Under the pieces are notes generated by a model. That model saw only the letters and a list, made by a program, of their open reading frames with translations, was not told the origin of the DNA and ran no database searches. The position numbers were made by a program, and so were the translations under genes. A DNA stretch of 64,000 nucleotides, from NCBI GenBank assembly GCA_016756695.1, contig CP066701.1:1056001-1120000 (forward strand), given 5' to 3'. Positions 35,260 through 44,300 of the stretch are shown here, in pieces (the stretch's first letter is position 1; each line of letters begins with the position of its first letter). The stretch comes from Heyndrickxia sporothermodurans. GTDB taxonomy: Bacteria; Bacillota; Bacilli; Bacillales; Bacillaceae_C.

Positions 35260-37020
35260 TTAAAGGTTTTTAAATTTTGCACTACCCGGCTTACCATCAA
35301 TAGTGTAATTAACTATAAATTTATCCGGACGCACATTATCCCCCGAGTAAATAATTTCAACATCAACTGTTACTTTTTTGGGAGGTATTTCTTTTAAAGC
35401 GGCAGCCCATTTATCTTCAACTTTTTTATATTTCTTCAAATTAACATCGGACAATTGTGATACCAAATTGTCAATTTTAGGTGAGCCTCCAAACCTATCA
35501 CCTGCCAAATGTCCTGCATGGTCTTGACCTTTTACTTTACCTGGTGTATTTTTGCTGTGAGACAGTCTGTCTTTTCTCTTTGTTAATTGTAAATTTTCTG
35601 TTTCAAATTTAGAAATCCTACCTACATTATCTGTTTCATAATAGTAATCATACTCTCCAGTTTTATATTTAATATTAGGCTTTAACTTATTTTTTCTACC
35701 ATTTGTAAACTGTTGCCCTTTGTCGACAAATGTTTTGACTTCATTTACTCCAGAACTACCTTTAACCTTACCCTTACCAACATTAACTCCTTTAGCCTTA
35801 CTCAACATAGCACTAACTTTATTCTCAACCGCATGCGTATTCTCCACAGGCTTTTGGGCATTCCCCATATTTCCAAATTCATCCATGGCAAAGTCCATGC
35901 GTTGTCGGGTTGAGATGATATTTTTCCCATGTGTAATAGCTGAATCTATGAATCTTCCTACTTCTATTGTATCGTCAATTAACTTATTTTTCAGCTTATT
36001 TGGTACATCTTTTATCGCTGAAGCTGCACTTTTTAATCGGGTGGTGGACATCTTTCCAGCCGTTTCGACCATATTTCTAATATGGGTCACTCCATCATTA
36101 ATGCTGCTTTTTATCCCGGTTTTAATGGTGAATTGCCCCATATCTCCTACGTGAGCAAGTTTTACTGCACCGCTAAATTTCGTGACACTGCTTACTCCAG
36201 GGATAATGTCTAGCGGGCTTAATAGACCACGGAAGACTCGTTCCTCCGTGCCTAATTCCCGTCCAGATATCCAATCCTTTCCGGAAACGGCCGAGCTTAA
36301 CTCGAACGAGCCGTATGCTACGCCTAAAGCTATTCCTGCTGGAGGACAGACTAAGGAAACACCAACGATGACAACAAGGGCAGCAATTTGCCCCCAAAAT
36401 TCTTTGCTTTCCTGCTGGTTTCTAATCGATTCATATTCAAAGGCGCGTGTATTTACTGCAGCCAGTTGATACTCTTTTTGAGAAAAATCTTGATCGGGAT
36501 TTAACTCTTTCCAAGCATCGTATTCGAGCTTGATTTGTTCTGCATAATAATTATCGCCATTGAATAAATCATCGATACTTACCTCAGTCTTTGGAACTTC
36601 AAAAGTCTGTTGTTGTCCGTATCCAGCGTAGGCAACCTTAACTTCTGTAGCTCCAATCCGATTCTTTGTTGTATAGTTTGAGATAGTTAAATCTCTCATC
36701 GCCTCGACAAATGCATCAATATCTTCATAGAATGGTTGATCAATCGTCCGGTCAACGATGTCCCCGACTTTTCCAGTAAATCGATGTAATACTTCAAAGT
36801 CTTCGTATAAGTGTTGAAATTTGTCCTTCTGGCTGGTGTGATGAAAGGAGATGACCCCATCGCTATCGAGACTTGCAATATCTGATTCTGCATCTTCTAG
36901 ATTGTCCGTGATGTCTTTGAGATCATCAATCATTCCTTTGCCCCAGCGCCCTAAACCAATTAAATCGCCAATACCTTCTTTCATCTTTTCCCAATCCGAT
37001 GGGATATATTTTACGTCCAT
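35260..37020 (-). CDS. T7SS polymorphic toxin with non-specific DNA/RNA nuclease domain
   Basis: A 586-residue toxin from the ATG at 37018-37020 behind AGGAG. The scaffold (1-390) is nearly the same as in the WHH toxin except for a diverged patch around LVCPPAGIALGVAYGSFELS. The C-terminal domain contains KGQDHAGHLAGDRFGG (Asp500, His501, His504) and VDVEIIYSGDNVRPDKFIVNY, the Endonuclease_NS_2 pattern also seen in EsaD. Expected to degrade DNA in target cells. The EsaG-like immunity gene follows after 5 bases. Intact. Confidence 0.82.
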   Translation of the reverse strand: MDVKYIPSDWEKMKEGIGDLIGLGRWGKGMIDDLKDITDNLEDAESDIASLDSDGVISFHHTSQKDKFQHLYEDFEVLHRFTGKVGDIVDRTIDQPFYEDIDAFVEAMRDLTISNYTTKNRIGATEVKVAYAGYGQQQTFEVPKTEVSIDDLFNGDNYYAEQIKLEYDAWKELNPDQDFSQKEYQLAAVNTRAFEYESIRNQQESKEFWGQIAALVVIVGVSLVCPPAGIALGVAYGSFELSSAVSGKDWISGRELGTEERVFRGLLSPLDIIPGVSSVTKFSGAVKLAHVGDMGQFTIKTGIKSSINDGVTHIRNMVETAGKMSTTRLKSAASAIKDVPNKLKNKLIDDTIEVGRFIDSAITHGKNIISTRQRMDFAMDEFGNMGNAQKPVENTHAVENKVSAMLSKAKGVNVGKGKVKGSSGVNEVKTFVDKGQQFTNGRKNKLKPNIKYKTGEYDYYYETDNVGRISKFETENLQLTKRKDRLSHSKNTPGKVKGQDHAGHLAGDRFGGSPKIDNLVSQLSDVNLKKYKKVEDKWAAALKEIPPKKVTVDVEIIYSGDNVRPDKFIVNYTIDGKPGSAKFKNL

Positions 37021-37038
37021 GAAAAAACTCCTGTTCAT

Positions 37039-37631
37039 ATAAACTGGACTTCCGATATTTTATATAACGTTTTTGTTCTTATTTCTTCATTTATCCTTAA
37101 TTCATTTCTTTTTTATAATTTAATAAACATTTTAATTTCTAATAGCTGTACATCCTCTTTTTGTTCCCATTTTTCATAATAATATTTATTAGTTCAATTC
37201 ATTCCTTTTTTTGCTATGTTAGTATCATCTGGCATCCCTATATATAAAGAATCTATGCAAATGACCAATTTTTGACCTTTTGTTTAACCTTCTTTTAATT
37301 TTCATTGGATTGCAAGTAATTGCCGTAAGGAAGTTTAGGTTTTTACGCATTCTCTATCTACTAAAGTCATAATGTAATTTTAATTGTTAAGTCTGTTTTG
37401 TTGACTTAGCACTACTTTATAAAAATAATCAAACGCCTCATCTTCATTATCTATTTCTTTAATTATGAAGTGACCTCCTCGTTCTCTTGTTTCATAAACT
37501 TTCCATACTCCTTGATCGTATGCACATCCCAATACAAGCGGCGCATCTGATATCTTGTCGAGTATCATTTTATATTCACCGATATTTATTTTTTCAGATT
37601 TAAATCTCTTTAAAAACTCTTGCTTTGTCAT
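37039..37631 (-). repeat. Duplicated immunity-gene and spacer block (copy B, uninterrupted)
   Basis: Counterpart of 21765-22274 plus 17679-17779. At about 37114-37117 it shows the sequence ATAATTTAATAAAC without insertion, the empty site of the IS1182-like element. The 340-base spacer has no gene; it should hold a promoter for the next toxin, since immunity and toxin genes are far apart here. Confidence 0.85.
37380..37631 (-). CDS. Imm59-like small immunity protein (copy B)
   Basis: An 83-residue protein, 10 bases after the divergent-TNT toxin and its likely partner. It has WKVYETRERGGHF and DNEDEAFDYFYKVVL; the first 35 residues differ from copy A (FKSEKINIGEYKMILDK against LESERLNIGEYIIIIDK). 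Small, acidic and cytoplasmic. Confidence 0.65.
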   Translation of the reverse strand: MTKQEFLKRFKSEKINIGEYKMILDKISDAPLVLGCAYDQGVWKVYETRERGGHFIIKEIDNEDEAFDYFYKVVLSQQNRLNN

Positions 37632-37641
37632 TTTTACCCTC

Positions 37642-39624
37642 CTAGTATTTTGGTATAACCCCTATCATTTCCAATGCTTGGGCGTTTAGTGGGGTTACAA
37701 TCTGTTCAGCTCCACCATTCATTAATTTCTCTCCTGTAGAACTACTGATCCATGGAGCAGCTTTACCCTTCACTCCATAAGTGGTATCTAAATTTCCAAC
37801 AACTTTCTTTATTCTATCTTGGTAGTCGTTATAGTTTGCTCTAAATCTATCAAAATCAATTTCTGAGATTGGATCTTTTCCATTAGCAACTACAACTTGA
37901 TTCAACTCTTCAAGACTATCACTTTTGATTGCATCAATAGCGCTAAAATAGGATTCATTATTAAAGATTCCTACGTGCCTTGCTGAAGGGTTTTCTATAT
38001 ATGGTATTGCACGTTGATCATACGTGTAAGGAACACCATTATCAGGTAAAGTAGTGAAATTTTCTCCACCCTTTCCACCGACTCTATCCCATCTTCCAGC
38101 TAATGGGTTATTTCTATTAATCGCCAGAATTGTGCCTTCTTCAAATCCCATTTTATCAGGCCAATCTATATTCATTCTGCCATCAACAAACCCCTCAGGC
38201 TTTAAGAACTGCATGTCAGAGACAATAGTAATATCACCTTTTACTACTAATGCATCATATGCTTCATGAATCTTTTCAAATTTTTCTTCATTCGTTAAGT
38301 CATCTCGTTTTCCAATGTCATTAATGTGATTAAAATATTCTCCTATATGCTTAAATTTTAGGTTGTCAGTACCCTTACCACCACTAGCACCAAACCCATC
38401 AATCCTACTAACAACATCCCCCTTCTCATTCCCAACCACTCTCGCCTCATCCACAGGAATATGAGCATGCCCAACGTCGCCCATCCCATCTGCAACTAAT
38501 CCAAGTTTTCGTGAGGGTATGATATTTGTCATTTTGTTGATTCCGGTTCCTACTAGTTTACCAATATCTTTGGCATCTTCTACTACTTTATTTTTGATTG
38601 CTGTTCCGCCATCTTTTATCGCTGAGGCTGCACTTTTTAGTCGAGTGGCAGACACCTTTCCAGCTGTTTCGACCATATTTCCAATATGAGTAACGCTGTC
38701 TTGGATGCTGCTCTTTATTCCCGTTTTAACGGCGAATTGGCCCATATCACCTAAGTGGGCAAGCTTTACTGCACCGCTGAATTTCGTGATACTACTTACA
38801 CCAGGAATAATATCTAATGGGCTTAATAGTCCACGGAACACTCTTTCTCCCGTGCCCAGTTCTCGTCCTGAAATCCAGTCCTTCCCCGAAACGGCTGAGC
38901 TTAACTCGAATGTGCCATAAGCGGCTCCTAAGGCGATGCCTGCAGGTGGACAGACCAATGATACACCGACGATAACGACGAGAGCGGCAATTTGTCCCCA
39001 AAATTCTTTGCTTTCCTGCTGGTTTCGTATTGAATCATATTCAAATGCGTGTGTATTTACTGCGGCCAGTTGATACTCTTTTTGAGAGAAATCTTGATCG
39101 GGATTTAGCTCTTTCCAAGCATCGTATTCGAGTTTGATTTGTTCTGCATAATAATTATCACCATTGAATAGATCATCGATACTTACCTCAGTCTTTGGAA
39201 CTTCAAAAGTCTGTTGTTGTCCGTATCCAGCGTAGGTGACCTTTACTTCTGTCGCTCCAACCCGATTCTTCGTTGTATAGTTTGAGATAGTTAAATCTCT
39301 CATCGCCTCGACAAATGCATCGATATCTTCATAGAATGGCTGATCAATTGTCCGGTCTACGATATCTCCGACCTTTCCGGTAAAGCGATGCAGTACTTCG
39401 AAGTCTTCATATAAGTGTTGAAATTTATCTTTCTGGCTCGTGTGGTGGAAGGAGATGACCCCGTCGCTGTCAAGGCTTGCAATATCTGATTTGGCATCTT
39501 CTAGATTGTCTGTAATAGCTTTGAGGTCATCGATCATTCCTTTGCCCCAGCGACCTAATCCGATTAAATCGCCAATACCGTCTTTCATTTTTTCCCAGTC
39601 TGATGGAATATATTTTACGTCCAT
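37642..39624 (-). CDS. T7SS polymorphic toxin with divergent TNT-like domain
   Basis: A 660-residue toxin, the first of the array and 4 bases after the secretion-partner gene. Scaffold 1-390 as in the others. The C-terminal part (about 410-660) keeps the outline of TNT: MNIDWPDKMGFEEGTI, GRWDRVGGKGGENFTT, PYTYDQRAIPY, and KGKAAPWISSSTGE followed by GAEQIVTPLNAQALEMIGVI. A roughly 70-residue insertion (NNESYFSAIDAIKSD onwards) separates the halves, and the GGG-Q-Y loop of normal TNT is changed. NAD hydrolysis is likely but not sure. Intact. Confidence 0.75.
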   Translation of the reverse strand: MDVKYIPSDWEKMKDGIGDLIGLGRWGKGMIDDLKAITDNLEDAKSDIASLDSDGVISFHHTSQKDKFQHLYEDFEVLHRFTGKVGDIVDRTIDQPFYEDIDAFVEAMRDLTISNYTTKNRVGATEVKVTYAGYGQQQTFEVPKTEVSIDDLFNGDNYYAEQIKLEYDAWKELNPDQDFSQKEYQLAAVNTHAFEYDSIRNQQESKEFWGQIAALVVIVGVSLVCPPAGIALGAAYGTFELSSAVSGKDWISGRELGTGERVFRGLLSPLDIIPGVSSITKFSGAVKLAHLGDMGQFAVKTGIKSSIQDSVTHIGNMVETAGKVSATRLKSAASAIKDGGTAIKNKVVEDAKDIGKLVGTGINKMTNIIPSRKLGLVADGMGDVGHAHIPVDEARVVGNEKGDVVSRIDGFGASGGKGTDNLKFKHIGEYFNHINDIGKRDDLTNEEKFEKIHEAYDALVVKGDITIVSDMQFLKPEGFVDGRMNIDWPDKMGFEEGTILAINRNNPLAGRWDRVGGKGGENFTTLPDNGVPYTYDQRAIPYIENPSARHVGIFNNESYFSAIDAIKSDSLEELNQVVVANGKDPISEIDFDRFRANYNDYQDRIKKVVGNLDTTYGVKGKAAPWISSSTGEKLMNGGAEQIVTPLNAQALEMIGVIPKY

Positions 39625-39628
39625 AGCA

Positions 39629-39964
39629 TCATACCCCTAGCTTAGCGATGATTTTCTTTGCTATCTCTTCGTCTACTTGTATCATCGTATTAAGAATATC
39701 AATGACTAATGTAGAAGCACGGGTATAATTATCATACAAATCCATTACCTTTTGATTGGCTTCTGCGTATACTTCCATCGCCTTTTTTGCTTTTCCTTCT
39801 GTGTAATAATGTAGGTTTCCTAGTTTTTCAATATTGGGAGAAGCATTTGTTTCTAATTCGGTAAGAATTTCTTCTAAAAATTTATAAATACTAGTAATCT
39901 CGTCAGGATTGACATCAATTCGTACACCGGATCCTCCTCCATCACTCATGGCCGTTTCATGCAT
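39629..39964 (-). CDS. Small helical T7SS partner protein of the toxins
   Basis: The ATG at 39962-39964 behind AAGGAGG gives 111 residues, overlapping the previous gene by 8 bases. After a Gly-rich start the protein is two long helices with a turn at NLHYYTEGKAKKAMEVY, a WXG100-like hairpin without Trp. It lies immediately before the first toxin. I infer that it binds the toxin scaffold for export, like the small helical partners of LXG toxins. Confidence 0.6.
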   Translation of the reverse strand: MHETAMSDGGGSGVRIDVNPDEITSIYKFLEEILTELETNASPNIEKLGNLHYYTEGKAKKAMEVYAEANQKVMDLYDNYTRASTLVIDILNTMIQVDEEIAKKIIAKLGV

Positions 39965-40667
39965 ATGACTTTTCCTCCTTATAAGGGAAATCCATTTCAT
40001 CGAAGAGTACTTTTAAAAACCAATATTGACTTGCGTGATAATATTTTTTATGGACCGTGTCCACCATCATTAATTTTTCGTCCTTCGTAAAAACAAGCCA
40101 TTGTTGATAATAGTTCGAGTTAAACTTATCCTTTGGCTCCTCCGTCAAATGAATGGCCTCAAAATTCATAAACATCGTTTCAGGTTCGAAGTTTTCCGTC
40201 TCACGCCTTTCATGATTAGTGAGTTCTTTTCTTTGAAACGTTTTTTCCGATTCATGTGGTTCCCTTAAAACTAGCGGGAATGTGTCACCTAGCAATTTTA
40301 AAACGCTGATCTTAGAAATCACACGTAATTGATAATGGCCTTGTTCTTCTAATTCGACTAGGACAATTAACTCGTCTTTTTCCGGTTCTCTAAATGCAAA
40401 CATGAGATTATTGATTCGAACATATTTCTTACTTTCGTGGTATAGCTCGACTGCCCGAATGACTATTGCACCTGCTCTTGTAATTTTACCTTCTTGAGTT
40501 AAGATCTCCTTATCTACCAATCTTTGATGGGCCTCTTTAAAAACGTCCTCACCTTTAAACTGATAGATTTGTTTCTCCGGAAGTCCATAAAGCACTTCAC
40601 CGCCAAATGCGGCGGCTAAAAGATATAATTCGGGAACAGTAAATAGATCCTTTGAATCGATCTTCAT
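39957..40667 (-). CDS. T7SS-associated protein, possibly DUF5081/EspG-like
   Basis: A 236-residue soluble protein with an N-terminal winged-helix-like part (VPELYLLAAAFGGEVLYGL, near 10-30) and a strand-rich middle (RINNLMFAFREPEKDELIVLVELEE). Proteins of this kind stand between small WXG-like genes and toxins in other Firmicute loci, and I would place it near DUF5081 from memory. It overlaps both neighbours, so it is made together with them. A chaperone role resembling EspG is an inference. Confidence 0.5.
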   Translation of the reverse strand: MKIDSKDLFTVPELYLLAAAFGGEVLYGLPEKQIYQFKGEDVFKEAHQRLVDKEILTQEGKITRAGAIVIRAVELYHESKKYVRINNLMFAFREPEKDELIVLVELEEQGHYQLRVISKISVLKLLGDTFPLVLREPHESEKTFQRKELTNHERRETENFEPETMFMNFEAIHLTEEPKDKFNSNYYQQWLVFTKDEKLMMVDTVHKKYYHASQYWFLKVLFDEMDFPYKEEKSYA

Positions 40668-40963
40668 AAGTTTCTCACTTCTTTCACTGATGAGTCTTGA
40701 AGGAAATCATTGTAGTAGCCATCAAGATTATTTAAAGCTTTTGTTTGTTTCGCAACGGCAGCCGATAAATCTTTATGATATTTCTGGATGATTTCGATAT
40801 AGCTCAAAAAGGCATCTCTGGATTTCCCACTCCATTTCGCGGAATGAAGATAAGAAATTAATTGTTCACATTTCTCATAGGTTGTTTTTACCGATTGTTC
40901 CAATGCCTTCGCTGCCGCCTTTGCTTCATTTACTTTATCATCATGAATTCTAACGCTTCCCAC
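40664..40963 (-). CDS. ywqI: WXG100-like protein, YwqI/DUF5344 type
   Basis: A 99-residue helical hairpin with the turn motif W-S-G (SAKWSGKSRDAFLSYIEII) near residues 43-60. This is the size and pattern of YwqI-type partners of LXG toxins. It overlaps the genes on both sides (4 and 14 bases). Confidence 0.7.
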   Translation of the reverse strand: MGSVRIHDDKVNEAKAAAKALEQSVKTTYEKCEQLISYLHSAKWSGKSRDAFLSYIEIIQKYHKDLSAAVAKQTKALNNLDGYYNDFLQDSSVKEVRNL

Positions 40964-41354
40964 TAAAGAATCCCTCCACTCTCTCTATCAGTTCTCTTAA
41001 CTCTTTTTCCCTTCTTGCTTGCTCTGCCTCTGCTTCCTTAATGGCTAAGTTTTTGTAGTGAATATATCGTTCATTTGCTTTGTTAATGGCCGTTACAAGT
41101 GAGCCCCTCATATCTTTCTCATTATCAAAATACTTATTTAGTTTTCTGTTTAATTCTTCTCGCTTCGGGTCAAAGTCATTAGAGGGAATTTTCGTATTCG
41201 AAAGGTTCGGAACCGCACTAATGTAGCTGCTATAGGACGCATTTGCTTCACTGACTTTTTTATCATGTTCCTGTAGCGCATCTTTCAGTTTTTCATATAA
41301 CTTATGATACTGATCTCTTTTTCTTTCTGTATCCGTTTTAAACAAATCAAACAT
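40950..41354 (-). CDS. ywqH: Coiled-coil T7SS partner, YwqH/DUF5082 type
   Basis: A 134-residue, highly charged, all-helical protein (KRDQYHKLYEKLKDAL; central break at NLSNTKIPSNDFDP; C-terminal EAEAEQARREKELRELIERVE). It resembles YwqH, which precedes YwqI in B. subtilis. It overlaps the essC stop by 8 bases, tying the toxin array to the secretion operon. Confidence 0.65.
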   Translation of the reverse strand: MFDLFKTDTERKRDQYHKLYEKLKDALQEHDKKVSEANASYSSYISAVPNLSNTKIPSNDFDPKREELNRKLNKYFDNEKDMRGSLVTAINKANERYIHYKNLAIKEAEAEQARREKELRELIERVEGFFSGKR

Positions 41355-44300
41355 TGACTTTCACTTCCTCTCTTTTTTGAAACGGAGCAGCGATTTTGAT
41401 TTTTTCAGCTTTGCCTTGCTTCACATAATAAGCTTCATATGGAAGTAAATTCTTTTCTTTATATGGTCTATTCATAACATCTAGTATGTTCTGATCAGAG
41501 ATTCTGCCAATTAAGACACCAACTTTTTGCTTTTTCAAAATGGATGCAATGTCATCATATGATCGATCAATCGCACCATACATTATGCCGACAACAAAAT
41601 GGATTCCAACTCTTGCTCCAGTTTCGATTAGCTTTGCAAGTGTTGTTTGTGCATTATCTGACATCGTATTAATAACGAACGAAACATCTGTTATTAATAC
41701 AATCATTGGGCGTATGTCCTTCATAAATTCGTTCATCGTCGCTCGTCCGTTTGTTTCCAATTGGACCTGTCGGAAGGCATCTTCTCTAGCTTCGAATAAT
41801 TCCAGTAGCCTTTCTACAAAAACATCCATTGTCGCTCTATTTTCAGCATAAATATCAACATTTTCTTTATAAATGCTAAATCTTGAGGATGCATTGTCTA
41901 TCATTCCAACATCGATATATTCATTAACAGTGATAGAAGCGATTAGAGTTAGATAGGTTTGTTCTATTGAATCCATCATGTCACTTAAAATTAGCGTATT
42001 TTGATCTTTAACTACACTTAACTCCATTGGTTCTACATTTTCAAAATCAACGGCGAAAGGAATGCCGCCATTATTAATGATTGTTTTCGTTTCCGGTCTA
42101 TTTATAAAATGTGAGAATTCCATAACCTCTGGAACCATTGGGATTGGCGATGGAAGATCTCCCGACCAGATTGATCGCATTTCCTTGCTTTCCGCTTGAA
42201 TACCCTTTATCATTTCGAGAGTATCCTTTCCTTTTACAGGAAGCGCTGTTTGAAAAGAGGTTGGTTTTTCTAATTTCACCAGTCCTCGCCCAGGGATTTC
42301 TTCAATTCGTAAATCTGTTCTTCCAACAATATTTCTTGATTCCATTTCATCAATAATATATAGAGAAATTTGATGTTTTATATTGGCTAGTAATGGAGCT
42401 CTCATTGCATTTTGGCGTCCTGCACTGATAACCATGTGAATTCCAACACTTACACCTTCCCTTGCAATTTGTGCGGCCACTTGCTCAAAGTCATCTTTAT
42501 ATGGTGCATCATTTATTGAATCGATCATATCAATAATGAAAAGAATATTAGGGACTTCTTCTCTACTTGCTTTTTCATACATTTCGATATTGGCAACACC
42601 GTACTTACTTAATTTATTCTTCCTTTCCTTTAATTCATTTTTTATTCTACGGAACAGCTTTCCGAGCTTAATTTCCTCATCGACCATGATTGTATCAGCA
42701 ACATGTGGTAAGTCTTTTAGCGGTAATAAGCCATTTGTGCCTAAATCAATTAGATAGATGTGCACTCTTTCCGGATTATGTTGTCTCGCTATATCCATAA
42801 CTACCGTTTGTAAAAATGTTGATTTTCCAAATCCCGGACTTGAGAAGACAGCCATATGACCATCTTTTGTAAGATTTATCGTAATCGGTTCCTGTGCTTG
42901 CATTTCCGGAATGTCCAGGAATCCAAAAGTTACTTCTATTGGTTTCTTCTCTTGATACCAAGCATTTCTGTAATCTACTGCATGAAGATCCGGAAGAAAA
43001 ATAGCTTCTTCTAATGGAGGTAACCACGGTCTTGGAAGTTCAGCAATATTATTTTCATTTGCATACGAATGGATATAATCAATCACCGCATCTAGTTCTG
43101 TAGGAACCTTCGAAATATTCTCCTTGTTACCAAGTCCACTTAAATCATTGGAGAGAATATCATATTGACCTAGTTCATTAATGGAATAAATCGTTGTATC
43201 CATTGAGTTATCATCACTTTTATCTGGAATGTAATCCGCCCCACTCCATGCACTTTGGAATAGCTCATATATTTCGTTATTTCCTACCTGTAAGTAGGCA
43301 CGACCTGGTAAAGTAATCTCGGCCGCGTCCGGTGTTTTTAATATTTCAGTAGAATCACTAGTGTTTTGTACTTTAAGTGCTAGTTTGAATTTCGAGTTTG
43401 ACCATATTTGGTCATCAACGACTCCACTTGGTTTTTGTGTTGCCAAAATCAAGTGAATTCCAAGTGAACGTCCTATACGAGCAGTGGAAACAAGTTCCTT
43501 CATAAAATCCGGCTGTTCGGATTTTAATTCCGCAAATTCATCCGATATTAGGAATAAATGGGGCATCGGCTCACTAGCCTCACCCGATTTATATAACTTT
43601 TGATATTGATTGATGTGATTAACGTCATGCTCTCCGAATAAACGTTGACGCTTTTGCAATTCTGCTTTAATAGAAGCTAATGCACGCATAGACTGGGCGC
43701 CATCTAAGTTTGTAATCGTACCTAAAAGATGTGGCAAGTGCTTAAACAAATTGGCCATCCCACCACCTTTATAGTCAATAAGCAGAAAGGCTACTTCGTA
43801 AGGATGGAAATTTACCGCTAATGAGATAATGTAAGACTGTATAATTTCCGATTTACCAGAACCCGTTGTACCAGCGACTAATCCATGTGGGCCATGTGCT
43901 TTTTCATGTAAATTCAATTGGACAATATCTTCTTTTCCTCTTAGTCCTAATGGAACGGCAAGGCTTTTATACGTTTCATTTTGTGCCCAGCGTTCCGGAA
44001 TTCGGAGCTCCTCTACTTTCTCCACCCCGTACATTTCAAGAAATGTAACACTTTCCGGGATAGAATTTTTTAAGTTTTGTAAATGATTGAGAGATGCTAA
44101 TGCACGTGAAATATCTTCTTTGTTAAAGCCCTTTGGAAAATGGTCTAAAGTAAATTTTCGATTGACTAATTCTCCCTCTTCAAGAATAATATTTCCATTT
44201 GCTGCATCCCGAATATCAATGACCGTCTTAACATGTTCCGGAAGAGATTGCATAACATCTTGAACAAAAATAAGTGAGACCCCAAGTTCACTTGGATCTT

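Noticed and set aside
10634..39624. Calling the toxins standard LXG proteins
   Set aside because: The N-terminus (MDVKYIPSDW) does not look like the LXG start; only the PT-TG-like segment and context are secure, so the broader name T7SS polymorphic toxin is used.
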